The translations under genes and the position numbers were made by a program. The notes under the pieces are model-generated. The model saw only the letters and a list, made by a program, of their open reading frames with translations. It ran no database searches and was not told where the DNA came from. A DNA stretch of 64,000 bases from Rhodalgimonas zhirmunskyi (GTDB taxonomy: Bacteria > Pseudomonadota > Alphaproteobacteria > Rhodobacterales > Rhodobacteraceae), in the NCBI GenBank assembly GCA_030848925.1, contig JANFFA010000003.1:186001-250000 (forward strand), given 5' to 3'. Positions 51,749 to 60,078 of the stretch are shown here, one piece after another. Each line of letters starts with the position of its first letter. The first letter of the stretch is position 1.

Positions 51749-51803
51749 CGCGCCGGGCTGGCGGGCGGGGGTGGGCGGGTGGGACGCCCGCCAGCCCGGC
51801 GCG
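51749..51803. repeat. 19-bp perfect hairpin with G-quadruplex loop behind msrA
   Basis: CGCGCCGGGCTGGCGGGCG (51749-51767) pairs perfectly with 51785-51803. The 17-nt loop, GGGGTGGGCGGGTGGGA, is a four-tract G motif with single-base linkers on the plus strand. It ends 8 bp before the msrA stop codon. No U-tract follows on the msrA side, so it is not a standard terminator. Confidence 0.9.
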
Positions 51804-51811
51804 TTTGGCGC

Positions 51812-52321
51812 CTATTCCGCCGCGTCGCGTTTGGGCAGAACCCAATCGGGGCGCGGAAAATGGCAGGTATAGCCGTTCGGAATACGTTCGAGGTAATCCT
51901 GATGCTCCGGCTCGGCCTCCCAGAAATCGCCCACCGGTTCGAGTTCGGTGACGACTTTTCCCGGCCAGATGCCCGAGGCATTCACATCCGCGATGGTCGC
52001 TTGCGCGACAAGTTTTTGCGCGTCGGTCACATAATAGATGGCCGAGCGATAGCTCATCCCGCGATCGTTGCCCTGCCGGTTCACCGTCGTCGGGTCGTGG
52101 ATCTGGAAAAAGAACTCCAGCAGGCGGCGATAGCTCATCGTCGCGGGGTCGAAGATCACCTCGATCGCCTCGGCATGAGTGCCGTGGTTGCGATAGGTGG
52201 CGTTGGGCACATCGCCCCCGGAATAGCCCACGCGGGTGCGGATGACGCCGGGCATCTTGCGGATCAGGTCCTGCATGCCCCAGAAACACCCCCCCGCCAG
52301 AACAGCGCGTTCTTCACTCAT
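51812..52321 (-). CDS. msrA: Peptide-methionine (S)-S-oxide reductase MsrA
   Basis: Reduces the S-epimer of methionine sulfoxide in proteins. The 169-aa protein has catalytic Cys12 in GGCFWG, then [22 protein letters not shown] and [17 protein letters not shown], all family hallmarks. It has no other cysteines in a typical resolving position until the single Cys in NGYTCHF, so recycling may use that Cys. The ATG overlaps the msrB stop by 4 nt, so MsrB and MsrA are made together. Confidence 0.96.
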   Translation of the reverse strand: MSEERAVLAGGCFWGMQDLIRKMPGVIRTRVGYSGGDVPNATYRNHGTHAEAIEVIFDPATMSYRRLLEFFFQIHDPTTVNRQGNDRGMSYRSAIYYVTDAQKLVAQATIADVNASGIWPGKVVTELEPVGDFWEAEPEHQDYLERIPNGYTCHFPRPDWVLPKRDAAE

Positions 52322-52764
52322 GTCACGTCCTCCACCTGGTCAAGATACTGGGCATAGCCTTGCGCCTCCATCTCCTCACGCGGGATGAAGCGCAGCGAGG
52401 CCGAGTTGATGCAATAGCGCAATCCGCCATGCTGCGGCGGCCCATCGGGGAAAACGTGTCCCAGGTGGCTGTCGCCATGGGCCGAGCGCACCTCGGTGCG
52501 CACCATACCATGGGTCAGATCGCGCAACTCTGTCACATGCGCGGGCTCAATCGGTTTGGTAAAGCTGGGCCAGCCGCATCCGGCATCGAACTTGTCGCCC
52601 GAGGCGAACAAAGGCTCGCCCGAAACCACGTCGACGTAGATCCCGGCCCGCTTTTCGCCGTCGTATTCGCCCGAGAACGGACGCTCGGTGCCGTTCTGCT
52701 GTGTCACGCGGTATTGCTCGGGGGTCAGCCGGGCAATGGCCTCTTCGGTCTTGGCGTATGTCAT
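52318..52764 (-). CDS. msrB: Peptide-methionine (R)-S-oxide reductase MsrB
   Basis: Reduces the R-epimer of methionine sulfoxide. The 148-aa protein has catalytic Cys118 in [11 protein letters not shown] and the resolving Cys63 in AGCGWPSF. The two CxxC pairs that bind structural zinc in many MsrBs are absent. The motifs [11 protein letters not shown] and [13 protein letters not shown] are intact. It is the first gene of the msrB-msrA pair, 92 bp from ilvD, which is on the same strand and upstream. Confidence 0.96.
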   Translation of the reverse strand: MTYAKTEEAIARLTPEQYRVTQQNGTERPFSGEYDGEKRAGIYVDVVSGEPLFASGDKFDAGCGWPSFTKPIEPAHVTELRDLTHGMVRTEVRSAHGDSHLGHVFPDGPPQHGGLRYCINSASLRFIPREEMEAQGYAQYLDQVEDVT

Positions 52765-52856
52765 GCGCTTTCCTCGTGTCCTGTCGTCTCTATGAAAATG
52801 CGCCCGGCGCGGCGATTTTCAAGGCCCTTTTCCCGCTCACCAGCCGTCCGATCCGG

Positions 52857-54677
52857 TCACGGCACCCGGCGCACCCCGCCCTTGTCGGCGCTTTCGGCAA
52901 AGGCGGCATAGACCCGCAGCGCCGCCGACACCTTGCGCGCGCGCCCCTCGGGGGCCCAGTCCACCTTGGCCGCGCGCCGCGCCGCCAGATCCTCAGCGGA
53001 CACCAGCAACTCGATCCGCCGCCCCGGGATGTCCACCGCGATCCGATCACCATCCTCGACCAGCCCGATCGTGCCGCCCGCCGCGGCCTCCGGGCTGACA
53101 TGGCCAATCGACAGCCCCGCCGTCGCGCCGGAAAACCGCCCGTCGGTGATCAGCGCGCAACTGTCATCCACCCGCTGCGCCTTCAGGCTCATCGTCGGTT
53201 TCAGCATCTCCTGCATGCCCGGCCCGCCCTTCGGCCCCTCGTAGCGGATCACCACCGCCGTGCCCGGCGTGATCTCTCCCCCGTCGATGGCCGCCAGCGC
53301 CGCCTCCTGATCGTCGAACACCCGCGCCGTGCCTTCCCAGCGCAGCATCTGCGCCGACACCGCCCCGGTCTTCACCACGCAGCCATCCTCCGACAGGTTG
53401 CCGCGCAGCACGGCCAGCCCGCCATCCGTTGAGTAGGCATGCGCCACGTCGCGGATACAGCCCGCCGCTCGATCCAGATCCATCTCGCGCCAGCGCATCT
53501 CCTGACCGTAAGCCTCGACCGTGCGCTTGCCCCCCGGCGCGGCGCAATAGAAATGGCGCACCGCGTCGTCATCGCTCTGCATCACGTCCCACTTGGCCAA
53601 CTGTTCGCCCATCGTGCCGCCCGCCACCACGCGCTGGCTGTCGTCGATCCGCCCGGCGCGCTGCAACTCGCCCAGGATCGCCATGATCCCCCCGGCGCGG
53701 TGCACGTCCTCCATGTAATAATCCATCGTCGCGGGCGAGACCTTGCACAGATACGGCACCTCGCGGCTCAGCCGGTCGATATCGGCCAGCGTGAAATCCA
53801 CCCCGGCCTCCTCGGCCATGGCCAGCATGTGCAGGATCGTGTTGGTCGACCCGCCCATCGCGATATCCACCGTCATCGCGTTTTCGAACGCCGCCTTGGT
53901 GGCGATGTCGCGCGGCAACAGCCCCGGCGCATCGTCGTGGTAATGCGCTTTCGCCATCTCCACGATCCGGCGCGCCGCCTGCTGGAACAATCCCTTGCGG
54001 TCCCTATGCGTCGCCAGAAGCGAGCCATTGCCGGGCAGCGCCAGCCCGATCGCCTCGGCCAGACAATTCATCGAATTGGCCGTGAACATCCCCGAGCATG
54101 ACCCGCAGGTCGGACAGGCATGCGCCTCGATCTCGGCCGCCGCCTCGCCCGCATCCGGATCGAAGGCCGCGATATAGGCCTGGATCGGATCAACCCTTGC
54201 CGCGCCCCCCTGCCCCGGCAACCGCCCCGCCTCCATCGGCCCGCCCGAGACATAGATCGCCGGAATGTTCAGCCGCAGCCCCGCCATCAGCATCCCCGGC
54301 GTGATCTTGTCACAGTTGGAAATGCAGATCACCGCATCGGCACAATGCGCCTCGACCATGTATTCGATGCTGTCCGCGATCAACTCGCGGCTCGGCAGGC
54401 TGTAAAGCATCCCCTCATGCCCCATCGCGATGCCATCATCCACCGCGATGGTGTTGAACTCACGCGGAATGCCCCCCGCCTCGCGGATCGCGTCACAGAC
54501 AAGCCGCCCCACCTCGGCCAGATGCACATGCCCCGGCACGAATTCGGTGAAGCTGTTCGCCACCGCGATGATCGGCCGCCCGAACTCCTCGGCCTTCACC
54601 CCCGAAGCCAGCCACAACGACCGCGCCGCCGCCGCCGTCTGCCCCTCCGTCACCTTCGCAGATCGCAACTTGCCCAT
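52857..54677 (-). CDS. ilvD: Dihydroxy-acid dehydratase
   Basis: Dehydrates 2,3-dihydroxy-isovalerate and its homologue to the 2-keto acids in valine, isoleucine and leucine synthesis. The 606-aa protein has the three cluster-binding cysteines in [15 protein letters not shown]-type [20 protein letters not shown], and the C-terminal region [23 protein letters not shown]. The ATG follows GGAGGA. It appears monocistronic, or leads into msrB-msrA. Confidence 0.96.
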   Translation of the reverse strand: MGKLRSAKVTEGQTAAAARSLWLASGVKAEEFGRPIIAVANSFTEFVPGHVHLAEVGRLVCDAIREAGGIPREFNTIAVDDGIAMGHEGMLYSLPSRELIADSIEYMVEAHCADAVICISNCDKITPGMLMAGLRLNIPAIYVSGGPMEAGRLPGQGGAARVDPIQAYIAAFDPDAGEAAAEIEAHACPTCGSCSGMFTANSMNCLAEAIGLALPGNGSLLATHRDRKGLFQQAARRIVEMAKAHYHDDAPGLLPRDIATKAAFENAMTVDIAMGGSTNTILHMLAMAEEAGVDFTLADIDRLSREVPYLCKVSPATMDYYMEDVHRAGGIMAILGELQRAGRIDDSQRVVAGGTMGEQLAKWDVMQSDDDAVRHFYCAAPGGKRTVEAYGQEMRWREMDLDRAAGCIRDVAHAYSTDGGLAVLRGNLSEDGCVVKTGAVSAQMLRWEGTARVFDDQEAALAAIDGGEITPGTAVVIRYEGPKGGPGMQEMLKPTMSLKAQRVDDSCALITDGRFSGATAGLSIGHVSPEAAAGGTIGLVEDGDRIAVDIPGRRIELLVSAEDLAARRAAKVDWAPEGRARKVSAALRVYAAFAESADKGGVRRVP

Positions 54678-54880
54678 GATGTGTCCTCCCTGTTCCTCCG
54701 GGGCTCATGAAGGCAGGGCGCGCAGGGCAGCGCAAGAGGGGGAAGTCGGCGGCGCAGGATTGGGACGGGACGTTATGTGGGGGGAGGTGCTTTCGGCCCT
54801 TTCGAAACACCTAGCGTCCGTGCCGCGAACGGCAACTATGAGCCCAACTCAACCAATGCTGCGGGAGCAACGAATGACAG

Positions 54881-55735
54881 CTATGGTGTCCCTTCGTCGA
54901 TATCGACGCCGGGTGCATGCAGACCATTGATTGATTTTGTGAAAATTTCGAACCCATCAGCCGTCACGCCTACCGAATGCTCAAACTGAGCTGACAAGGA
55001 TTTGTCGCGGGTCACCGCCGTCCAGTCATCCGCGAGCATCTTCACGTCACCACGGCCCAGATTGATCATGGGCTCCACCGTGAAAATCATACCTTCGCGC
55101 AATTCCAAACCTTCCCCGGCTCTGCCGAAATTCAGGATATTGGGAGAATCGTGGAAAACCTGCCCAATGCCATGGCCGCAGAAATCGCAAACCACCGAAC
55201 AGCGTTCCGACAGCGCATAGGACTGGATGGCATGGCCGATATCGCCAAGTCGCGCACCCGGGCGCACGGCCTCAATCCCGCGCATCATCGCTTCATGCGT
55301 GATCTGGATAAGCCGCTCTGCCGCCCGCGTGGGCTTGCCAACCGCGTACATCCGACTTGAATCGCCGTACCAACCGTCAAAGATTAGCGTCACATCAACG
55401 TTGACGATATCCCCGTCGCGCAGTTTTTTCCCATTGGGAAAGCCGTGACAAACAACGTGATTAACCGATGTGCAGCAGGCATATTTGTAGCCCTTATAGC
55501 CAAGTGTCGCAGGTATCGCATCATGCGATGCCGCGAAGTCCAGCACATAGGTATTGATGTCAGACAACGGAATGCCGTGGCGGATCAGTTCGGCTACGCC
55601 GTCCAGGCAAGCGGCGGTCAGCGCACCTGCGCGGCGCATCCCCTCAAAAGCGTCTGGCCCATAAAGCTTGATGCTTTCGGTTCGGCGAGCATCCTTAGCG
55701 GCGGGCGCTACCGGTACATTGATATAGCTGTCCAT
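54881..55735 (-). CDS. map: Methionine aminopeptidase type I (accessory paralogue)
   Basis: A 284-aa M24A enzyme that removes initiator methionine. All catalytic residues are present: metal ligands D114, D125, H188, E221 and E252, with H97 and H195 as proton handlers. The N-terminal 30 residues form a non-conserved extension. Base composition is lower in GC than all neighbours and the promoter side is very AT-rich, suggesting transfer. It is divergent, by 86 bp, from a ParD-like gene. The cell should have its essential map elsewhere, so this is probably a second copy with a special target. Confidence 0.93.
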   Translation of the reverse strand: MDSYINVPVAPAAKDARRTESIKLYGPDAFEGMRRAGALTAACLDGVAELIRHGIPLSDINTYVLDFAASHDAIPATLGYKGYKYACCTSVNHVVCHGFPNGKKLRDGDIVNVDVTLIFDGWYGDSSRMYAVGKPTRAAERLIQITHEAMMRGIEAVRPGARLGDIGHAIQSYALSERCSVVCDFCGHGIGQVFHDSPNILNFGRAGEGLELREGMIFTVEPMINLGRGDVKMLADDWTAVTRDKSLSAQFEHSVGVTADGFEIFTKSINGLHAPGVDIDEGTP

Positions 55736-55775
55736 CTGGCGTTCTTTACCTATACTGATAGCAGATCATCCATTA

Positions 55776-55786
55776 TACGATTCGTA
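55776..55786. promoter_or_regulatory. Operator-like palindrome between map and the ParD-like gene
   Basis: TACGA-T-TCGTA is a perfect 11-bp dyad in the middle of the 86-bp AT-rich divergent promoter region. On the minus strand it overlaps TATAAT, the likely -10 element of map. A ribbon-helix-helix protein encoded next door could bind here and repress both genes. Confidence 0.45.
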
Positions 55787-55821
55787 CATGTTTCATATAT
55801 ATCTCGAGAGGAGACGCTTCA

Positions 55822-56028
55822 ATGGGCATCGTAAAAATTGGCGATGGGTTGCACGAGGATATCCGCAAGGCCAGTACGGTCATGTGCCGGTCTATCAATG
55901 CGCAGGCAGAGTTCTGGATAAAGGTCGGGATGCTTGCCGAAACAAACCCAAGCATGACGTTCAATGAGATTGTCGCCCAACAGCTCAAGGAAGCCGATGT
56001 AACGCTAACATCAGTTGAAGCGGCATAA
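55822..56028 (+). CDS. ParD-like ribbon-helix-helix antitoxin-type protein
   Basis: A 68-aa protein resembling the ParD_like family (PF11903). A short strand, MGIVKIGDGLHEDIRKAS, is followed by the helices INAQAEFWIKVGMLAE and FNEIVAQQLKEA. The ribosome site is AGAGGAGA. No ParE or other toxin gene follows; the only partner is the divergent methionine aminopeptidase. Database entries often call it antitoxin, but without a toxin it may be a plain repressor or an adaptor of the peptidase. Confidence 0.8.
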   Translation: MGIVKIGDGLHEDIRKASTVMCRSINAQAEFWIKVGMLAETNPSMTFNEIVAQQLKEADVTLTSVEAA

Positions 56029-56115
56029 GCTGACCTTGGCGCAGGCGCAGCGAAGGTCCAAATTGTCCGCACGACCGACTTCCGTCCCGGCTGCGGCGAA
56101 GGTTCACTCTCCCCG

Positions 56116-57897
56116 TCACAACGGCCAGATAAACGGAATGATCGCGCTCGCCAAAATCCCCACCGACAGGTTCAGCGGAATTCCCACCTTCAGGAAATCG
56201 GTGAACCTGTAGCCCCCCGGCCCATAGACCAGCATGTTGGTCTGATACCCGATCGGTGTCGCAAAGCTGGCCGAGGCCGCCACCATCACCGCCACCACCA
56301 GCGGGCGCGCGTCAATGCCCATGGCATCGGCCAGCCCGATGGCAATCGGCGTCACCACCACTGCCACTGCGTTGTTCGAAACCATCTCGGTCAGCACGCT
56401 GGTCAGCAGATAGATCGCCCAGATCACCACCGGCCCCGGCAACAACGCCAGTCCGGGCGCGACCCAGCCTACGATCAACTCGACCGCGCCCGACGCTTCA
56501 AGCGCCGCGCCGATCCCCAGCATGGCAAAGATCAGCGCCAGCAACCGCCCGTCGACAAAGGAAAACGCCTCGTCCGCATCAATGCAGCGCGTCACCAGAA
56601 CCAGCGTCACGGCCAGGATCGACAACAGGAAAATCGGCGCCACGCCGAACCCCGCCAGCGCCACCAGCGCCACCAGCGACCCAACCGCAATCGGTGCATG
56701 GCCGCGCCGAAAGGCGCGCGCTGACGGGTGGGTCACATCGACCATCTCCATCTCGTCGGCCAGCCGCTGGATATCCCCCGGCGACCCTTCAAGAAGCAGC
56801 GTATCGCCCACCCGCACCACCAGATCATCAAGCTGCCGGCCGATGTTCTGGTTCTTGCGATGCACCGCCAACGGATAAACCCCGTAACGCCGACGCAAAC
56901 GGATATTGCCCAGCCGCCGGCCCACCATCTTGCAGCCCGGCGTGATCAGCACCTCGACGGTCGTGGTCTCGACCGCGCTCACCTGATCCACCCGCTTGAG
57001 CGATTTGTTGCTTTGCAGGCTGAGCAGTTCCGACATCTGCGTCCGCAGAACCACCCGGTCCCCCACCTGAAGCGTCACCCCGTCGAGGTTGCGGCGCAGC
57101 GATTGATCACCCCGCACCACGTCGATCAGCCGCACACCCTCGCGCTTGAAAAGCTGCACCCCCGTCACCTCGCGGCCCACAAGGTTCGATTCCGGCGGGA
57201 TCACCGCCTCGGTAAAGAATTTCATCTTCGAGCGGTCCGACAGCAGCGTCGCCATGCTGTCACGCTCGGGCAGCAGATGCGGCCCGATGAAGCGCAGATA
57301 GATCATGCCCCAAGTCACAAGGATGATCCCCAACGGCGTCACTTCAAAGATCGAAAACGCCTCCAGCCCCTGCGCCCGCGCCACACCATCCACCAACAGG
57401 TTGGTCGAGGTCCCGATCAGCGTCAGCGTGCCGCCCAAGATCGCCGCATAGCTAAGCGGAATCAATAACTTGGATGCAGAAACGCCCATCGTGCGAGCCA
57501 GTTGCACGAACACCGGGATCATCACCACGACCACCGGCGTATTCGACACCACCGCGCTCGAAAGCACGACGAACCCCAACAGCAGCACGATCGCCAGCGC
57601 CGGGTTGCTGCGCGCCTTGCGGTCCGCCACGCTGGTAAAGGCATCCAGCGCCCCGGTGCGCACCAACGCCCCCATCACGATAAACATCGCCGCAATCGTC
57701 CAGGGTGCCGGGTTGGAAAGCACTTTGAGCGCACTGTCATAGGGCAGCACCCCAAGCGCCAGAAGCACCGCAACCCCGGCAATGGCGACCACTTCGGTCG
57801 GATAGGTTTCGCGCAGGAACAGCGCGAACATCACAAGGACAACGGCCAGCGTCACCCCGGCCTGCCCGGTCTGTGACATCTCGAAGAATTGCATCAT
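56116..57897 (-). CDS. SLC13 family anion transporter with two RCK_C domains
   Basis: A 593-aa inner-membrane transporter of the DASS/SLC13 family. Two membrane halves (about 15-200 and 400-590) contain SNTPVVVVMIP with GTSTNLLVDG, and SNNAVAVVVTP with GYQTNMLVYGP, the paired SNT-type motifs that bind Na+ and substrate. Between them are two TrkA_C (RCK_C) domains (about 205-290 and 300-385). This arrangement is typical of predicted sulfate, dicarboxylate or other anion carriers. The ATG overlaps the EamA gene stop by 4 nt. Confidence 0.9.
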   Translation of the reverse strand: MMQFFEMSQTGQAGVTLAVVLVMFALFLRETYPTEVVAIAGVAVLLALGVLPYDSALKVLSNPAPWTIAAMFIVMGALVRTGALDAFTSVADRKARSNPALAIVLLLGFVVLSSAVVSNTPVVVVMIPVFVQLARTMGVSASKLLIPLSYAAILGGTLTLIGTSTNLLVDGVARAQGLEAFSIFEVTPLGIILVTWGMIYLRFIGPHLLPERDSMATLLSDRSKMKFFTEAVIPPESNLVGREVTGVQLFKREGVRLIDVVRGDQSLRRNLDGVTLQVGDRVVLRTQMSELLSLQSNKSLKRVDQVSAVETTTVEVLITPGCKMVGRRLGNIRLRRRYGVYPLAVHRKNQNIGRQLDDLVVRVGDTLLLEGSPGDIQRLADEMEMVDVTHPSARAFRRGHAPIAVGSLVALVALAGFGVAPIFLLSILAVTLVLVTRCIDADEAFSFVDGRLLALIFAMLGIGAALEASGAVELIVGWVAPGLALLPGPVVIWAIYLLTSVLTEMVSNNAVAVVVTPIAIGLADAMGIDARPLVVAVMVAASASFATPIGYQTNMLVYGPGGYRFTDFLKVGIPLNLSVGILASAIIPFIWPL

Positions 57898-58856
57898 GGC
57901 GTGCGGCCTGCTCCTGCTGTCGTACTCGGCGCCTGCGGTTCGCGGGCACCCCGAAGGCCGAGGTTATCGCGCGGCTGCACAAGGAACAATCCCGCAAACA
58001 TGAGGCCGAATGCCGCCCAGAACCCGGGCGCATAGCGCTCGCCCAGAAGGACCATCGCCCAAACCACGCCGAACCCGGTAACGAGATAGGCCACCTGCCC
58101 CGCAAAAACCGCCCCCGCCCGGCCCACCAGCCAGACATACCCGGCATAGACGAAGGCGTTGATCAACGCGCTGCCCAGAACGGCCAGATCCCGCAGGCCC
58201 CAAGGCGGGCGCGGGTCGATGAACGTCCCGGTCACAAGCGCCAGCGGCAAGGTGATCAGCGCCGCCAGCACCATCGCCCCGGCCAACACTTCCACCGGCC
58301 CCGCCCCGCCGGTGCCCCAGCGCGCCACGACATTCCCCTCGGCCCCGTAAAACACCGGCCCGATCAACGCGACGAGAAGCCATCCCCAATGCACGGATCC
58401 AGCCCCGGCTCCCGACATTGGCCCAGACATCGGCCCGGCGAGGATCGCCACTCCCGACAACCCCAACACAAGGCCCAGAATACGCAAAACGCTGGCCCGA
58501 TCCGTGCCCAGCATCAACGCCACGGGCAAGGCGAACATCGGCACCGTCGCAATCGCGACCGACATCACCCCGGCGGGCAAATGCCGCGTCGCCTCGAAAC
58601 TCGCCAGATTGGGCAGCACCGTCCCCAGAAGCGCAATCACAAGATAAAAGGGCAGGCGCTCGCGATCGAACCGCACCGGCCTGCGCCGCAGGCCCTGGAT
58701 CGTGAAAAGCACCAGCGCGCCAATCGCCACCTGCCAAAAGATCATGCCGAAATGGCGATAGCCCCCATCCACCGCGATCTTGGTCAGCGGCATGGTCAGG
58801 CCCCAGCCCGCCCCCAAAACCAACAGCACAGCGATCAAGGGGAGGTGGCGCGTCAT
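57894..58856 (-). CDS. EamA/DMT family transporter
   Basis: A 320-aa drug/metabolite transporter with ten hydrophobic helices in two EamA repeats (about 8-145 and 160-295). The second-repeat end LLGERYAPGFWAAFGLMFAGL is the most typical motif. Likely exports a small metabolite. It starts 1 bp after the YmdB-type gene and overlaps the SLC13 gene, so all three are one operon. Substrate unknown. Confidence 0.9.
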   Translation of the reverse strand: MTRHLPLIAVLLVLGAGWGLTMPLTKIAVDGGYRHFGMIFWQVAIGALVLFTIQGLRRRPVRFDRERLPFYLVIALLGTVLPNLASFEATRHLPAGVMSVAIATVPMFALPVALMLGTDRASVLRILGLVLGLSGVAILAGPMSGPMSGAGAGSVHWGWLLVALIGPVFYGAEGNVVARWGTGGAGPVEVLAGAMVLAALITLPLALVTGTFIDPRPPWGLRDLAVLGSALINAFVYAGYVWLVGRAGAVFAGQVAYLVTGFGVVWAMVLLGERYAPGFWAAFGLMFAGLFLVQPRDNLGLRGAREPQAPSTTAGAGRTP

Positions 58857-58857
58857 G

Positions 58858-59703
58858 TCAGCCCGTCACAGGGCCAGCCGCCGGTGCCGCGCCCGGGCCA
58901 GCCTGCGTCAACCGCCCGCCATCGCGCACCATCTCGACACGCAGCGCCTTGCCGGTGCGATCATCGGTCTCGACGTAAACACCCGACAGCGTGGCCTCGC
59001 CCTTGGCCGGAACGAACCGCGCCTTGGGCATGCCGGTCACGAACCGGCGCATCGGCTCTGCCTTTTCCATGCCGATAACGGACAGGTAGTCCCCGCACAT
59101 CCCCGCATCGGTCAGATAGGCACTGCCCCCCGGCAGGATCTGCGCGTCAGCGGTCGGCACATGCGTATGCGTGCCCACGATCAGGCTCGCGCGCCCGTCG
59201 CAGAAATGACCCATAGCCATCTTTTCCGAGGTGGCCTCGCAATGCACGTCGACAATGGCGGCATGCACCAGCCCGCCCATGGGATGCGCTTTCAGCACGG
59301 CGTCGATCTGCCCGAACGGATCCTCGAAGGCGCGCTTCATGAAGACCTGCCCCAGAACCTGCGCCACCAAAACCTTGCGGCCCCGGCTCGCCTCGAACAC
59401 CCGCGCCCCGCGCCCCGGCGCGCCCTTGGCGAAGTTCACCGGCCGGATCAGCCGCGCCTCGCCTTCGATATACTGCATCATGTCGCGCTGATCGAAAGCA
59501 TGATCGCCCAGCGTCACACAATCCGCCCCCGCCTCGAACAGCAGCTTCGCGTGATCGCCCGAAAGGCCCATCCCGTTCGACGCGTTCTCGCCATTGACCA
59601 CGACGAAATCGAGTTTCCACGCATCGCGGAGCCGCGGCAGCTGCTGCGAAATCGCCTGCCGCCCGGCCCGCCCCATGACATCACCAAGAAAAAGTATCTT
59701 CAT
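58858..59703 (-). CDS. YmdB-type metallophosphoesterase (TIGR00282)
   Basis: A 281-aa calcineurin-like phosphodiesterase. GDVMGRAGR (7-15), NGENASNG (38-45), GDHAFDQ, DVHCEATSE and GTHTHVPTAD supply the dinuclear metal ligands in the order seen in YmdB, a cAMP phosphodiesterase-like protein that influences biofilm and motility in Bacillus. It is the first gene of the operon with EamA and SLC13, and ends 1 bp before the EamA ATG. The Ala/Pro-rich C-terminal 15 residues are unconserved. Confidence 0.92.
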   Translation of the reverse strand: MKILFLGDVMGRAGRQAISQQLPRLRDAWKLDFVVVNGENASNGMGLSGDHAKLLFEAGADCVTLGDHAFDQRDMMQYIEGEARLIRPVNFAKGAPGRGARVFEASRGRKVLVAQVLGQVFMKRAFEDPFGQIDAVLKAHPMGGLVHAAIVDVHCEATSEKMAMGHFCDGRASLIVGTHTHVPTADAQILPGGSAYLTDAGMCGDYLSVIGMEKAEPMRRFVTGMPKARFVPAKGEATLSGVYVETDDRTGKALRVEMVRDGGRLTQAGPGAAPAAGPVTG

Positions 59704-59833
59704 ACCCTACGCTTAGGCCCTTCCCCCGCCCCCGACAAGAGGCCCTAACCATCTTCTGCGCAGCATCCTCGACCCGGCCTGATCCACCCGGCCTGATCCA
59801 ATTGCGTGCTGCGCACTCTCTATTTATGGCTGC

Positions 59834-59896
59834 AGGGGGCTTTGCCCCCTCTGCGCTGCGCGCATTCACCCCCAGGATATTTCCGGCCAAGTGAAG
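59834..59896 (+). repeat. Dispersed intergenic hairpin element, copy 7
   Basis: AGGGGGC-TTT-GCCCCCT (59834-59850) is followed by CTGCGCTGCGCGCATTCACC and CCCAGGATATTTCCGGCC, then AAGTGAAGG. The part after the hairpin closely parallels copy 5 (CTCTGCGCTGCGCTCATTTACC). Confidence 0.75.
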
Positions 59897-59948
59897 GATC
59901 TGCTCAGTCGGAAACGGGGCACGTCGCCTGCACGAAGCGCGCCCACCT

Positions 59949-59972
59949 TTTCATTTTTCCCAAAATACTCCC
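59949..59972 (-). repeat. Dispersed intergenic element tail, copy 8
   Basis: TTTTCATTTTTCCCAAAATACTC matches the tail of copy 5 (TTTCATTTTTCCAATAAATACTC), without an attached GGGGGC hairpin. Confidence 0.6.
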
Positions 59973-60019
59973 GCCGGAGGACCCCACCCGCAAACTGTGC
60001 GTCCCGGCGGGCTTGTCGC

Positions 60020-60078
60020 ACCACGCCTTGCCTCGCGCGCAGGGTGGGTGGGCGGGAGCGTGCGAGGCAAGGCGTGGT
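60020..60078. repeat. 17-bp perfect hairpin with G-quadruplex loop behind the cyclo-ligase gene
   Basis: ACCACGCCTTGCCTCGC (60020-60036) pairs perfectly with 60062-60078, and the stem can be extended by a wobble and three more pairs. The loop contains GGGTGGGTGGGCGGG (60042-60056), a four-tract G motif with single-base linkers on the plus strand. The outer arm touches the stop codon of the minus-strand cyclo-ligase gene (60079-60081). Confidence 0.9.

Larger units (their letters stand above)
51433..51811. other. Intergenic region between ABC exporter and msrA
   Basis: A 379-bp minus-strand leader region for the ABC exporter that also lies behind msrA. It contains the 10-codon ORF (51535-51567), dispersed element copy 6 (51670-51712) and the G-tract hairpin (51749-51803), each listed separately. 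Confidence 0.8.
59704..60078. other. Repeat-rich intergenic region between the YmdB-type and cyclo-ligase genes
   Basis: A 375-bp gap with two copies of the dispersed element (59834-59896 and 59949-59972) and, directly behind the cyclo-ligase stop, a long G-loop hairpin (60020-60078). It also has to hold the promoter for the YmdB-type gene near 59704-59800. No ORF is credible. Confidence 0.8.

Noticed and set aside
51749-51803. The G-loop hairpin as a standard Rho-independent terminator of msrA
   Set aside because: The stem is much longer than usual, the loop is 17 nt, and no U-tract follows in the msrA direction.
54881-56028. The ParD-like gene taken as part of an ordinary parDE toxin-antitoxin operon
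   Set aside because: No ParE/RelE-type gene lies downstream or upstream. The only partner is a full methionine aminopeptidase on the other strand.
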